From Nitrogeniibacter mangrovi (lineage in GTDB: Bacteria > Pseudomonadota > Gammaproteobacteria > Burkholderiales > Rhodocyclaceae), in the NCBI RefSeq assembly GCF_010983895.1, contig NZ_CP048836.1, positions 3,596,001 through 3,660,000 of the forward strand: a stretch of 64,000 nt of DNA, given 5' to 3'. A program made the position numbers and the translations under genes. This document shows, one piece after another, positions 8,647-18,812 of this stretch. The first letter of the stretch is position 1; each line of letters opens with the position of its first letter. A model generated the notes under the pieces. The model did not search any database. It was given only the letters and a program-made list of their open reading frames with translations, and was not told the origin of the DNA.

Positions 8647-8699
8647 CGCCGGGGACGGGCCCCGGCGCTGCTGTGGCGACGCGCCGTGTCGGCGCGTCG
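8647..8699 (-). terminator. tandem hairpins between nosZ and nosR
   Basis: The first hairpin met on the - strand is a perfect 10-bp stem with a 3-base loop (8677-8686 with 8690-8699). The second has an 8-bp stem (8647-8654 with 8660-8667) followed on the - strand by the T-rich TTGTTGCTT. The pair can attenuate transcription between the highly expressed nosZ and nosR, or stabilise the nosZ mRNA 3' end. No full U-tract is present, so termination may be partial. Confidence 0.6.
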
Positions 8700-8711
8700 G
8701 TATCGCGGGCC

Positions 8712-10655
8712 TCAGGCCTCGACGAGCAGGCGGCTGCGCATCTCCAGGTGCAGCGCGTGGCAGAAGTTGGTGCAGTAGCACCAGTAGACACCCGGCTTGT
8801 CGGCAACGAAGGTGACCGACTTGGTCTCCTGCGGATTGACGATGAACTGGATGTTGTACTTCGGGATCGCGAAGCCGTGGGTCAGATCCTCCACCTTGTC
8901 GTGGTTGGTGAGGATGATGGTGACCTCGTCGCCCTGCTTCACCTTGAACTCGGTCAGGCTGAAGGCCGGTGCCTGGCTGGTGAGCTTGATGGTGACCTTC
9001 TTGCCGTCGCGGAACACGCCGGAGTCCTTCGGGCTCTTCACCGCGTTCGGGAACTCGTCCATGTTGTAGATCTGACGGGTCTTGATCAGATCGCGGCGCA
9101 CGATGATCGAGTCGTGGGGCTCGGAGTACACCGAGTGATCCGCCACCAGCTTCATCTTGTCGCCGCTGATGTCGATCAGCTGCGCGGTTTCCGGATGCAG
9201 CGGGCCGACCGGCAGGAAGCGGTCCTTGGAGAACTTGTTGTCGGACAGGAAGAACTTGCCGTCCGGCTGGTTGGTCTCGCCCATGGAGGTGAAGCCGTGA
9301 CCCGGCTGGTACATCACGTCGATGCGATCGACCACCGGCTGCGCGTTCTTGTCGCCCTGGAAGGACTTGATCGCCGCCTCCAGGTTCCACTTCACGATCT
9401 GGCTGTCGAGGAACAGCGTGGTGTAGGCGTTGCCACGACCGTCGAAACCGGTGTGCAGGGGGCCCAGGCCGATCTCGGGCTCGGCGACCACGGTGTCGCG
9501 CTCGGTCTTGAGGCCGCCGTCGAACCACTTGAGCACCAGGTCGTGCTCGATCAGGGTCGCGGTGGGCGACAGCTTGCCGGAGCAGGCGTAGTACTTGCCG
9601 TCCGGGCTGGCGTTGACCCCGTGCGGGTTCTTCGGCACCGGCACGTAGCAGGTCAGCGCGGTCTTCGGATCGGCGTTGGCGGCACGGGTGCCGTCGACCA
9701 CCGGCACCTTGGAGCCGTCGATGGTCTGGAACTTGCCGTCCTTGACCGCCTGCTCGATGCGCGCCACGTTGAAGAACAGGCAGGCGTCGCGCTCGGCCGA
9801 CATCATCCCCGGATAGAGCACGCCCATCTCGGTGTTGTACTGGTTGGTGCACGCCAGCTTGCCGTCGTAGGAGGTCGCCACCAGATCGCAGTTGCCGTCG
9901 ATCAGCACCTGCCAGCGCGGCTCCAGGGTCTCCGAATCCACGCAGGTGAACAGCGAGCGGTAGGCCTCGGGCTTGTCCAGGTCACGGCCGTCGTTGGGCA
10001 GCGGAATGGAGAACTCGCCGCCGCAGAACACGCGGGTGGTGTAGTTGATCGCCGGGTCGACCGGGTCGCGCTTGTCGGAGAAGATGCCGTGGAAGCCCTG
10101 GATGTTGGGCAGCTCGGTGATCTTGTCGCATTCCATGGTGTCCATGCGGATGCGGGCGATACGGCCGTGGATCTTGTCGTTCACGAAGATGTACTTGCCG
10201 TCGTAGACCCCGTCCTTGTAGGACTGATGCACGTGGTGGGTGTCGCCGGTGGTGTACTTGAGCGAACCGTCGGGCTTGGTGCCGAGGATGGCGCGCGATT
10301 CGTTGGTGATGCCCCAGCCGGTGAGCGCGTCGGTGTTGAACACCGGGATGCGCTTGAACAGGCGCCCGGAGGGCAGGCCGTAGATGCGCACCTCGCCGGA
10401 GTGGCCACCGCTGCAGAAGCTGTAGTAGGTGTCCAGCTGGCCCGGCGCCACTTCGTAGGCGCCCGACACGGCGGAAGCCATGGGCTCGGCCTTGGCGGCC
10501 GGCGCACCGGCCGGTGCCGCGGCCTGCTCCTTGTTGCAGGCCGACAGGCCGACGGCGAGACCCGCGCCGGCCAGGCCGGTCAGGGCCGCGGTATTCAGGA
10601 ATCGGCGCCGGGTCGGGTCGTTCGGCTCAACGTCGTGGTCGTGTTTCTGGCTCAT
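8712..10655 (-). CDS. nosZ: nitrous oxide reductase NosZ, clade I (Tat-exported)
   Basis: NosZ reduces N2O to N2 in the periplasm. The 647-residue protein has a twin-arginine signal (TRRRFLNTAALTG, residues 15-27), which marks clade I. The CuZ beta-propeller contains GGHSGEVRIYGLPSGR, a DTHHVH pair and further His residues. The C-terminal cupredoxin carries the CuA ligands C628, C632, H636 and M639 in CTNFCHALHLEM. The signal ends in L-S-A-C (Cys40), a lipobox-like sequence, followed by an Ala/Pro-rich linker, so the protein might be a Tat lipoprotein. It starts at ATG 10655. The upstream region has a FNR-type box and a -10 element at class II spacing. Confidence 0.97.
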   Translation of the reverse strand: MSQKHDHDVEPNDPTRRRFLNTAALTGLAGAGLAVGLSACNKEQAAAPAGAPAAKAEPMASAVSGAYEVAPGQLDTYYSFCSGGHSGEVRIYGLPSGRLFKRIPVFNTDALTGWGITNESRAILGTKPDGSLKYTTGDTHHVHQSYKDGVYDGKYIFVNDKIHGRIARIRMDTMECDKITELPNIQGFHGIFSDKRDPVDPAINYTTRVFCGGEFSIPLPNDGRDLDKPEAYRSLFTCVDSETLEPRWQVLIDGNCDLVATSYDGKLACTNQYNTEMGVLYPGMMSAERDACLFFNVARIEQAVKDGKFQTIDGSKVPVVDGTRAANADPKTALTCYVPVPKNPHGVNASPDGKYYACSGKLSPTATLIEHDLVLKWFDGGLKTERDTVVAEPEIGLGPLHTGFDGRGNAYTTLFLDSQIVKWNLEAAIKSFQGDKNAQPVVDRIDVMYQPGHGFTSMGETNQPDGKFFLSDNKFSKDRFLPVGPLHPETAQLIDISGDKMKLVADHSVYSEPHDSIIVRRDLIKTRQIYNMDEFPNAVKSPKDSGVFRDGKKVTIKLTSQAPAFSLTEFKVKQGDEVTIILTNHDKVEDLTHGFAIPKYNIQFIVNPQETKSVTFVADKPGVYWCYCTNFCHALHLEMRSRLLVEA

Positions 10656-10760
10656 TGTGTACTTGCTCCATCATCGGAAGTTGATCACGTGTGCGACCCG
10701 GGCGCCCCACGCCGCCGGGGTCGGCGGCCAAGGGTCCGGTGCGACAACTTGACGCAGGCA

Positions 10761-10802
10761 AATATAGGGAGCCGGAGCACGAATTAAATTGATCTCAGGT
10801 AA
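10761..10802 (-). promoter_or_regulatory. predicted FNR/DNR class II promoter of nosZ
   Basis: Read on the - strand, TTACC-tgag-ATCAA (10802-10789) has one perfect half site and one degenerate half site of the FNR/DNR consensus. A TATATT -10 element begins 22 bases later (10766-10761). This is the spacing of promoters with the activator centred at -41.5, giving a predicted transcript start near 10754 and a leader of about 100 nt before nosZ. The rest of the 10656-11090 gap holds the norC box and a minor hairpin (10956-10974). Confidence 0.55.
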
Positions 10803-11003
10803 GAATCGCCGCATCTGCGCCCCTCCCCCCGAAATGGGCAGAGCGCGCCCCCGCGACAACGGTCACGACGATCCGGCCGGCATACAGGCGCCGCCCCCGG
10901 CGCGAGGGGCGCCGACCTCGCCGATCCGGCGCGCCGCCTGCGCCTGGCACAGAAAACCCTTATATAACAAGGGTCTTAAATTCCCTCCGAACCGTCCGCT
11001 CGT

Positions 11004-11017
11004 TTGATCGTCGTCAA
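11004..11017 (+). promoter_or_regulatory. FNR/DNR box upstream of norC
   Basis: TTGAT-cgtc-GTCAA matches the FNR/ANR/DNR consensus at nine of ten positions, including the fully conserved outer bases. It is 73 bp upstream of the norC ATG. Class II spacing would put a weak -10 at 11040-11045 and the transcript start near 11052, giving control by oxygen and/or NO. Confidence 0.7.
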
Positions 11018-11090
11018 GGCGAGCCCCCTGTGCCGCCCGCACACTCGCCCCCAAGCTGTGAGAACAGTGGCAACCAATATGGGAGGCTCC

Positions 11091-12930
<1,840 letters not shown>

Positions 12931-12955
12931 TCCACGACACCCCCAAGCAGTGACG

Positions 12956-12983
12956 ATCGGCGGGCTTCGGCCCGCCGATTTTC
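12956..12983 (+). terminator. intrinsic terminator after norB
   Basis: A 10-bp perfect stem (12956-12965 with 12970-12979) carries the stable TTCG tetraloop and is followed by TTTC. It separates norCB from the downstream cassette, so norE onward probably needs its own promoter. Confidence 0.85.
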
Positions 12984-13034
12984 GTCTACGGCCGCCCATC
13001 GCCGCCCGCGCCCCGACACCTCCCACGACCGCAC

Positions 13035-13051
13035 CGGATTGAACTAATCCG
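13035..13051. promoter_or_regulatory. 17-bp palindromic operator candidate
   Basis: CGGATT-gaact-AATCCG is a perfect inverted repeat 122 bp upstream of the glutamate-synthase-like gene. It may bind a dimeric regulator of the two-gene cassette; no regulator gene is adjacent. Confidence 0.35.
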
Positions 13052-13173
13052 CCCGTCCCCGCGTCCGTCTTAGAAACACAGCCTCGCGCCGATTGTCATA
13101 TCGCCCGGCGCCCTGCGGCCCCGTCCTCCGGCACTGGCCAGCCGCCACGCGCACCAGGTGCGCAAGGAGGTCC

Positions 13174-14856
13174 ATGAAAACCCTGTCCCGTTATGCCGTG
13201 CTGCTCCTGGTCATCGTCCTGAGCGCGCTGGGCATCGTTCTCGCCCCCCGCCACGCATGGGCCTACTGGCTGCTGGCGGTCACGCTCCCGCTGCTGCTCG
13301 TCGGCCTCCGCGACCTCGCCCAGCGCGGCTGGACCATCACCCGCAACTATCCGATCACGGGGCATCTGCGCACCTTCTTCTACTGGCTGCGCCCCTATCT
13401 GCGCAGCTACATCGTCGAGGACGACCTGACCGGCACGCCCTACTCCTACGACGCGCGCAACCTGGTGCATGCGCGTGCCCGCGGGCGCACCGACACACAG
13501 CCGTTCGGCACCGAGCGCAACACCGACGACCACGACCACCACTGGATCACCCACTCCATCGTGCCCCATCCCGCGCCGGACACCTCCCCGCGGGTGCAGG
13601 TCGGCAACGCGCAGACGCGCCGCCCCTACAGCGCATCGGTACTCAACATCTCCGCCATGAGCTTCGGCGCCCTGTCGGCCCACGCCATCGAGGCCCTCAA
13701 CCTGGGGGCGAAGCGCGGCGGCTTCTACCACGACACCGGCGAAGGCGGGATCAGCCCCTACCACCTGAAACACGGCGGCGACCTGGTCTGGGAGCTGGGC
13801 TCGGGCTACTTCGGCGCCCGCGACCGCCACGGCCGATTCGACCCGCAGCTGTTCCACGAGAACGCCTCGCGCGACGCGGTGAAGATGACCGAAATCAAGC
13901 TCTCCCAGGGCGCCAAGCCCGGCCATGGCGGCCTGCTGCCGGCCGCCAAGGTCACCGAGGAGATCGCCGCGGTCCGTCACGTGCCGGCCCACCAGGACTG
14001 CCTGTCGCCGCGCGGGCATAGCGCCTTCTCGACGCCCATCGAGATGCTCGAGTTCGCGGCGCGCATGCGCGAGCTGTCGGGCGGCAAGCCGGTGGGGCTC
14101 AAGCTGTGCGTGGGCAAGCCGCACGAGGTGTTCGCGATCATGAAGGCGATCCTCAAGACCGGCATCACACCGGAATTCATCGTCGTCGACGGCGCCGAAG
14201 GCGGCACCGGCGCGGCGCCGGCGGAGCTGTCGGACTGGGTCGGCATGCCGCTCATGGACGCGCTGATCCTCATGCGCAACGCCCTGGTGGGCGCCGGGCT
14301 GAAGGGCGACATCCGCCTGGCCGCCAGCGGCAAGATCCATTCGGGCATGGGCCTGGCGCGCAACCTGGCGCTGGGCGCGGACTGGTGCAACGCCGCCCGC
14401 GCGTTCATGTTCTCGGTCGGCTGCGTGCAGTCGCAGCGCTGCCATCTGGGCACCTGCCCGACCGGCGTCGCCACCCAGGACCCGCTGCGCCAGCGCGCCC
14501 TGGTACCGGAGGTGCAGGGGCCGCGGGCCGCCCGCTTCCACGAGAAGACCGTCGAATCCCTGTCCGAGATCGTCGCCGCGGCCGGCTTCGCCCACCCCAG
14601 CGACCTGCAGCCCTACCACCTGATTCATCGCATCGGGCCGGAAAAATCCGCCCCGGTGGACCAGATCCACCCCTTCCTGCCCGAAGACATCCTCCTCGAG
14701 GCCCCCGACGACACGGTGTATGCCGACTGGTGGCGGGTCGCGCAGGCGGAGAGCTTCGCGCCCGCCGAGCCCCTCAGGAACTACCGCTTCGGCGCCGGCC
14801 CGGGCGGATCCGGGCCGCGCGGCCCAACCGATTTCGCTGGAGGCACACGCCCATGA
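13174..14856 (+). CDS. membrane-anchored FMN-binding glutamate synthase-like protein
   Basis: The 560-residue protein has two N-terminal hydrophobic segments (about residues 5-50) and then the FMN-binding barrel of the glutamate synthase large subunit (GltB2-like). Recognisable elements are ISAMSFGALSAHAIEALNLG, TGEGGISPYH, EIKLSQGAKPGHGGLLP, VDGAEGGTGAAPAELSD, and a Cys cluster region VQSQRCHLGTCPTGVATQ that in GltB proteins binds a 3Fe-4S cluster. The glutaminase domain and the usual C-terminal domain are absent, so it is not a complete glutamate synthase; the substrate is unknown. ATG 13174 follows AAGGAGG. It overlaps the next gene as ATGA. The cassette interrupts the usual nor gene order. 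Confidence 0.85.
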   Translation: MKTLSRYAVLLLVIVLSALGIVLAPRHAWAYWLLAVTLPLLLVGLRDLAQRGWTITRNYPITGHLRTFFYWLRPYLRSYIVEDDLTGTPYSYDARNLVHARARGRTDTQPFGTERNTDDHDHHWITHSIVPHPAPDTSPRVQVGNAQTRRPYSASVLNISAMSFGALSAHAIEALNLGAKRGGFYHDTGEGGISPYHLKHGGDLVWELGSGYFGARDRHGRFDPQLFHENASRDAVKMTEIKLSQGAKPGHGGLLPAAKVTEEIAAVRHVPAHQDCLSPRGHSAFSTPIEMLEFAARMRELSGGKPVGLKLCVGKPHEVFAIMKAILKTGITPEFIVVDGAEGGTGAAPAELSDWVGMPLMDALILMRNALVGAGLKGDIRLAASGKIHSGMGLARNLALGADWCNAARAFMFSVGCVQSQRCHLGTCPTGVATQDPLRQRALVPEVQGPRAARFHEKTVESLSEIVAAAGFAHPSDLQPYHLIHRIGPEKSAPVDQIHPFLPEDILLEAPDDTVYADWWRVAQAESFAPAEPLRNYRFGAGPGGSGPRGPTDFAGGTRP

Positions 14857-16565
14857 CCCGAACCGTTTCCGACATCATCGTCGACGTCCTGATCGAGGCC
14901 GGCGCGAAGCGCTGCTACGGCATCGTCGGCGACACCATCAACCATTTCACCGACGCGCTCGGCGCCACCGACCTGCGCTGGGTGCATGTGCGCCACGAAG
15001 AGGTCGGCGCCCTGGCCGCCGGCGGCGAGGCCTACATGAGCGGCGAACTGGCCGTGTGCGCCGGCACCTGTGGCCCGGGCAGCCTGCACTTCGTCAACGG
15101 CATCTTCGAGAGCCATCGCAACGGCGCCCCGGTGCTGCTGGTCGCCTCCCAGGTGGACCGCACCGAGGAGGGCCTGGGTTTTCCCCAGGCGGTCGACCAG
15201 AAGAAGATCTACGAGCAGTGCGCGGTGTTCTGCGAACGCATCAGCCACCCCGACCAGGCCCGACGGATCACCGTCATGGCCGCCCAGGCGGCGCTGGCCC
15301 GGCGCGGCGTGGCGGTGATCGTCGTCAATGGCGATCTGCTCAAGGCGCGCTCGGCGGATGCCGTGCCCTGGTCGGTTCACCGCTTCGCGCCGCTCGTGCG
15401 CCCGGGCGACGACGAACTCGACCGGCTCGCGGCGATGATCGACGCGGCGAACAGGCCGGTCATCTATGCCGGCATCGGCGCCCGCGGGGCGCACGCCGAG
15501 CTGCTCGCGCTGGCGGCGAAAATCAAGGCCCCGATCGCCCACACCTCCCGCGCCAAGGAATTCGTCGAACCGGACAACCCGTACAACATCGGCATGTGCG
15601 GCATCCTCGGCAACCGGGCCGGCGCGGACGCCTTCGACGCCTGCGACCTGCTGCTGTGCCTGGGCAGCGACTTCGCCTACACCCAGTTCTATCCGGACGA
15701 GGCCCGGATCGTGCAGGTGGACATCGATCCGGCACACATTGGCCGGCGCACCCCGGTGGACCTGGGCCTGGTGGGCGACGTGGGCGCGACGCTGCGCGCG
15801 CTCACCCCCCGCGTCGCGGCGCGCCCGGACGACGGCTGGCTCACCGGCGCGCGGGCACAGTGGCAGGCCGACCTGGACACCTACGCCGCGCGCAGCGCAT
15901 CGGGCGAAGACCTGATCCATCCGCAGACGGTCACCGCCACGCTCGACGAACTGGCCGCCGAGGACGCCATCTTCACCGCCGACGGCGGCTCGCCCATGGT
16001 GTGGCTGCTGCGCCACCTGCGCGCCAACGGCCGGCGCCGCTTCCTCACCAGCCTGGCCCACGGCACCATGGCCAACGCCTACCCGCAGGCGCTGGGCATC
16101 GCCCTGGCCTATCCCGGCCGCCAGGTCATCGCCCTGTGCGGCGACGGCGGGCTGAGCATGCTGATGGGCGACCTGCTCACGCTGGTGCAGGAACGCATCC
16201 CGGTCAAGCTGCTGGTCTACAACAACCACTCGCTGGGTTTCGTCGAGATGGAGCAGCGCGTCGAGGGCATGCTCGACCGCTACACCGGCCTGCACAATCC
16301 GGACTTCGAGCAGCTGGCCCAGGCCTGCGGCCTGGCCGCCTGGAAGGTGCGACAGACCTCGGAGCTGGCCTCGGCGATGCAAGCCTGGCTGGCCGTGGAC
16401 CAGCCGGCGCTGCTGGATGTGGAGGTCAACCGCATGGAGCTGGTGATGCCACCGCAGATCGCGTTCTCCCAGGTCGCCTCGACCGCCCTGTTCGGTGCCA
16501 AGGCGGTGCTCGGCGGGCGCGCCGACGAGCTGGTCGACCTGGTGCGCGACAACTTCCTGAAGTGA
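14853..16565 (+). CDS. thiamine-diphosphate enzyme, pyruvate oxidase (PoxB)-like
   Basis: The 570-residue protein has the three-domain plan of the acetolactate synthase/pyruvate oxidase family. The N-terminal PYR domain has the catalytic Glu in RHEEVGALAAGGEAYMSG. The central domain is Rossmann-like. The C-terminal PP domain has the TPP motif starting GDGGLSM near residue 430 and ending in NN (LLVYNNHSLGF). Length and layout match E. coli PoxB (572 residues), a quinone-linked pyruvate dehydrogenase on the inner membrane. The final helix (ADELVDLVRDNFLK) resembles the amphipathic membrane-binding tail. It starts inside the stop of the FMN protein (ATGA), so the two are translationally coupled and may act together. 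The substrate is inferred, not shown. Confidence 0.85.
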   Translation: MTRTVSDIIVDVLIEAGAKRCYGIVGDTINHFTDALGATDLRWVHVRHEEVGALAAGGEAYMSGELAVCAGTCGPGSLHFVNGIFESHRNGAPVLLVASQVDRTEEGLGFPQAVDQKKIYEQCAVFCERISHPDQARRITVMAAQAALARRGVAVIVVNGDLLKARSADAVPWSVHRFAPLVRPGDDELDRLAAMIDAANRPVIYAGIGARGAHAELLALAAKIKAPIAHTSRAKEFVEPDNPYNIGMCGILGNRAGADAFDACDLLLCLGSDFAYTQFYPDEARIVQVDIDPAHIGRRTPVDLGLVGDVGATLRALTPRVAARPDDGWLTGARAQWQADLDTYAARSASGEDLIHPQTVTATLDELAAEDAIFTADGGSPMVWLLRHLRANGRRRFLTSLAHGTMANAYPQALGIALAYPGRQVIALCGDGGLSMLMGDLLTLVQERIPVKLLVYNNHSLGFVEMEQRVEGMLDRYTGLHNPDFEQLAQACGLAAWKVRQTSELASAMQAWLAVDQPALLDVEVNRMELVMPPQIAFSQVASTALFGAKAVLGGRADELVDLVRDNFLK

Positions 16566-16648
16566 GTCGATCCGCCCCGCCGGGCACCCGATAACGGGGG
16601 CACCGGCGCCTGCCGTTGTCTACAGTGAACCGGATTTACCCGACAAAT

Positions 16649-16662
16649 TTGGTCAACATCAA
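16649..16662 (+). promoter_or_regulatory. FNR/DNR box upstream of norE
   Basis: TTGGT-caac-ATCAA differs from the consensus at one position. It implies a second anaerobic promoter for norEFQ-orfs-norD after the cassette. Class II spacing predicts the transcript start at about 16697, exactly where the norE ATG lies. Confidence 0.6.
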
Positions 16663-16696
16663 GGAACGGCGATCACAAAACGAGGATCCTGCCTCC

Positions 16697-17302
16697 ATGG
16701 ACACCATGACCCTTCAGACGACTCAAGGCCTCGCGCCCGAACAGGAAGCCCACCCGCCCGGCGATCTGGCGATCTGGTTCTTCATCCTCGCCGAGCTGCT
16801 CGCCTTCGCCGTATTCTTCGCCGCCTACGCCTTCGCACGGGCCCACAACGTCGCCCTCTTCAACGAGATGCAGTTGCAGGTCAATCGCAATGCCGGGGCG
16901 CTCAACACCGTGCTGCTGGTCACCGCCTCCTGGTGCGGGGCGCGGGCCGTGCACGCGGTCGAGCGGCTGAACGACTCGGTCGTCGGCGCCCGCTGGCTCG
17001 CCGGCGGCATCGGTTGCGCGGGCGGCTTCCTGGTGGTCAAGTGCTTCGAGTACGCGGCCAAGTTCGGCGCCGGCATCAACCTGTCCACCAACACCTTCTG
17101 GATGTTCTACCTGTCGCTCACCTTCTTCCACTTCATGCACGTGATCCTCGGCATGGTGATCCTGGTGGTGCTGTGGCATCAGACCCGGCGCGGCGCCTAC
17201 GGCCCGCACAACACCAACGGCCTGGTCAGCGGCGCGGCCTACTGGCACATGGTCGACCTGGTGTGGATCGTCCTCTTCCCCCTGGTTTACGTGATGCGGT
17301 GA
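16697..17302 (+). CDS. norE: NorE, cytochrome c oxidase subunit III-like
   Basis: NorE is an accessory membrane protein of the nitric oxide reductase system, homologous to oxidase subunit III. The 201-residue protein has about five transmembrane helices and family motifs GDLAIWFFILAELLAF, NTVLLVTASWCGARAV and FHFMHVILGM, with AAYWHMVDLVWIVLFPLVY at the end. ATG 16697 is chosen for similarity to other NorE starts; the frame is open upstream to 16616 but that part overlaps the FNR box. A GAGGA lies 10 bases upstream. It overlaps or abuts norF. Confidence 0.92.
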   Translation: MDTMTLQTTQGLAPEQEAHPPGDLAIWFFILAELLAFAVFFAAYAFARAHNVALFNEMQLQVNRNAGALNTVLLVTASWCGARAVHAVERLNDSVVGARWLAGGIGCAGGFLVVKCFEYAAKFGAGINLSTNTFWMFYLSLTFFHFMHVILGMVILVVLWHQTRRGAYGPHNTNGLVSGAAYWHMVDLVWIVLFPLVYVMR

Positions 17303-17307
17303 GCGCG

Positions 17308-17565
17308 ATGAAATTCGACCGACTCGACTTCGTGTGGCTGTTCCTGCTGGCCGCCACCGCGACCACCTGGTTCATCGGCGAGGAAGGCGCCGCCGGCCTC
17401 GGAATCATGGCCACGCTGCTGGTACTCTCCTTCCTCAAGGGCCGTTTCGTGGTGCTCGACTTCATGGGCCTGCGCGGCGTGCGCCTCATGTGGCGGGCAC
17501 TGCTGATCGGCTGGCTGGTCTTCGTCGCCAGCCTGATCGCGCTGGCCTACTGGATGGCCCTCTAA
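17308..17565 (+). CDS. norF: NorF-like small membrane protein (COX IV-like)
   Basis: This 85-residue protein has three hydrophobic segments and the LLVLSFLKGRFVVLDFMGL core typical of prokaryotic cytochrome oxidase subunit IV / NorF proteins. ATG 17308 is used; an in-frame GTG at 17299 overlaps the norE stop (GTGA) and would add three residues. Position directly after norE and before norQ supports the assignment. NorF is needed for full NOR activity in some denitrifiers, probably in assembly. Confidence 0.85.
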   Translation: MKFDRLDFVWLFLLAATATTWFIGEEGAAGLGIMATLLVLSFLKGRFVVLDFMGLRGVRLMWRALLIGWLVFVASLIALAYWMAL

Positions 17566-17584
17566 ACTGACAGGACGACACCCC

Positions 17585-18388
17585 ATGGATACGCGTGTGA
17601 CACAAACTGCCGACATCCCCTTCTACCAGAGCGCCGGCAACGAGATCGAGCTGTTCGAGCTGGCCTGGAAGAACCGCCTGCCGCTGATCATCAAGGGCCC
17701 CACCGGCGTCGGCAAGACCCGCTTCGTCGCCCACATGGCGGCCAAGCTCGGCCTGCCGCTGTACACCGTGGCCTGCCACGACGACCTCACCGCCGCCGAC
17801 CTGGTCGGCCGCCACCTGATCGGCGACGGCCAGACCGTGTGGTGCGACGGCCCGCTCACCCGCGCGGTGCGCGAGGGCGGCATCTGTTACCTGGACGAGG
17901 TGGTCGAGGCGCGCAAGGACACCACCGTGGTCATCCATCCGCTCGCGGACGACCGGCGCATCCTGCCCATCGACCGCACCGGCGAGACCCTCCACGCCCC
18001 CGACAACTTCATGCTGGTCATGTCCTACAACCCGGGCTATCAGAACTTCATGAAGGGCCTCAAGCCCTCCACCCGTCAGCGCTTCGTCACCCTGCGCTTC
18101 GACTTCCCCAGCGCCGCGGCCGAGGAAGCCATCCTCGTCGGCGAGACCGCCTGCGAGCCGATGCTGGCGAAGCAGCTGGTGTCCATCGCCCGCTCGCTGC
18201 GCGCGCTCAAGGACGTGGATCTGGAAGAGGCCGCCTCGACCCGGCTGCTGGTGTATGCCGCACGCCTGATCGGCGTCGGCATGGACCCGGTGGACGCCTG
18301 CCGCGCCGCCCTGGTCGAGAGCCTCACCGACGAGCCCGAGGTGGTCGAGGCGCTCATGGAAGTGATCACCGCCACCTTCGGGCGCTAA
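17585..18388 (+). CDS. norQ: NorQ AAA+ ATPase (MoxR family)
   Basis: NorQ is a cytoplasmic hexameric AAA+ ATPase that works with NorD to insert the FeB non-heme iron into NorB. The 267-residue protein has Walker A GPTGVGKT at residues 38-45, a DDLTAADLVGRHL segment, Walker B ICYLDEVVEA near residue 100, sensor 1 in MLVMSYNPGYQ and an arginine-finger region STRQRFVTLRF. It lies 19 bp after norF and is followed by two membrane-associated genes before norD. Confidence 0.95.
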   Translation: MDTRVTQTADIPFYQSAGNEIELFELAWKNRLPLIIKGPTGVGKTRFVAHMAAKLGLPLYTVACHDDLTAADLVGRHLIGDGQTVWCDGPLTRAVREGGICYLDEVVEARKDTTVVIHPLADDRRILPIDRTGETLHAPDNFMLVMSYNPGYQNFMKGLKPSTRQRFVTLRFDFPSAAAEEAILVGETACEPMLAKQLVSIARSLRALKDVDLEEAASTRLLVYAARLIGVGMDPVDACRAALVESLTDEPEVVEALMEVITATFGR

Positions 18389-18401
18389 CGACGCCACCGC
18401 C

Positions 18402-18812
18402 ATGAACACGCCCGAGCGCACCGCCGACGCACCGTCCGATGTCCCCGGCTTCGGCACCGCGGTCGCGGCCGAGTCGCTCTATCTGGCCAACCTCATGGTC
18501 GCGCCCGGGCTGGCCTTCGCGGCGCTTCTCGTCCTGTGGTTCAAACACCGCCACAGCGCGCCGCCGCTGGCCCGCTGCCACCTGCGCCAGACCATCGCCG
18601 GCACCCTGTGGGGCGGCGCGCTGCTGGTGCTGGTCAACGCCGCCATCATTCTCATGGGCGGCTACGACGCGCCGCACACCTGGGTGCTGGTGATCCTCTA
18701 CTTCACCACCTGCCACTCGACCCTGATCCTGTTCGGCGCCATCGGCTTCGCCAAGGCCATGTCCGCCAAGCCCTACGTGTATCCGCTCATCGGGCCGCGC
18801 AACGATGACTGA
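18402..18812 (+). CDS. nor-cluster four-helix membrane protein
   Basis: This 136-residue protein has three to four hydrophobic helices and the segments RCHLRQTIAGTLWGGALL and LVILYFTTCHSTLILFGAIGFAKAMSAK. The R-Q-T-I/x-G pattern after a short loop resembles small Tic20/DUF4870-like membrane proteins, but the match is weak. A conserved-looking Cys-His pair lies in the last membrane helix. It overlaps the following polyferredoxin gene by eight bases, so the two are translationally linked. The function is unknown; a role in NOR assembly or electron transfer is inferred from context. Confidence 0.65.
   Translation: MNTPERTADAPSDVPGFGTAVAAESLYLANLMVAPGLAFAALLVLWFKHRHSAPPLARCHLRQTIAGTLWGGALLVLVNAAIILMGGYDAPHTWVLVILYFTTCHSTLILFGAIGFAKAMSAKPYVYPLIGPRNDD

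Noticed and set aside
6229-8778. Open frame of 849 codons on the + strand
   Set aside because: It mirrors nosR on the opposite strand; the composition is His/Gln/Glu/Arg-rich and typical of shadow frames.
10956-10974. Hairpin ACCCTT/AAGGGT upstream of norC
   Set aside because: It is a short 6-bp stem without context for a terminator or riboswitch; mentioned only as minor.
16933-17565. A 210-codon reading of the norF frame
   Set aside because: The first 120 codons lie inside norE and are Arg-rich shadow sequence; the real start is near 17308.
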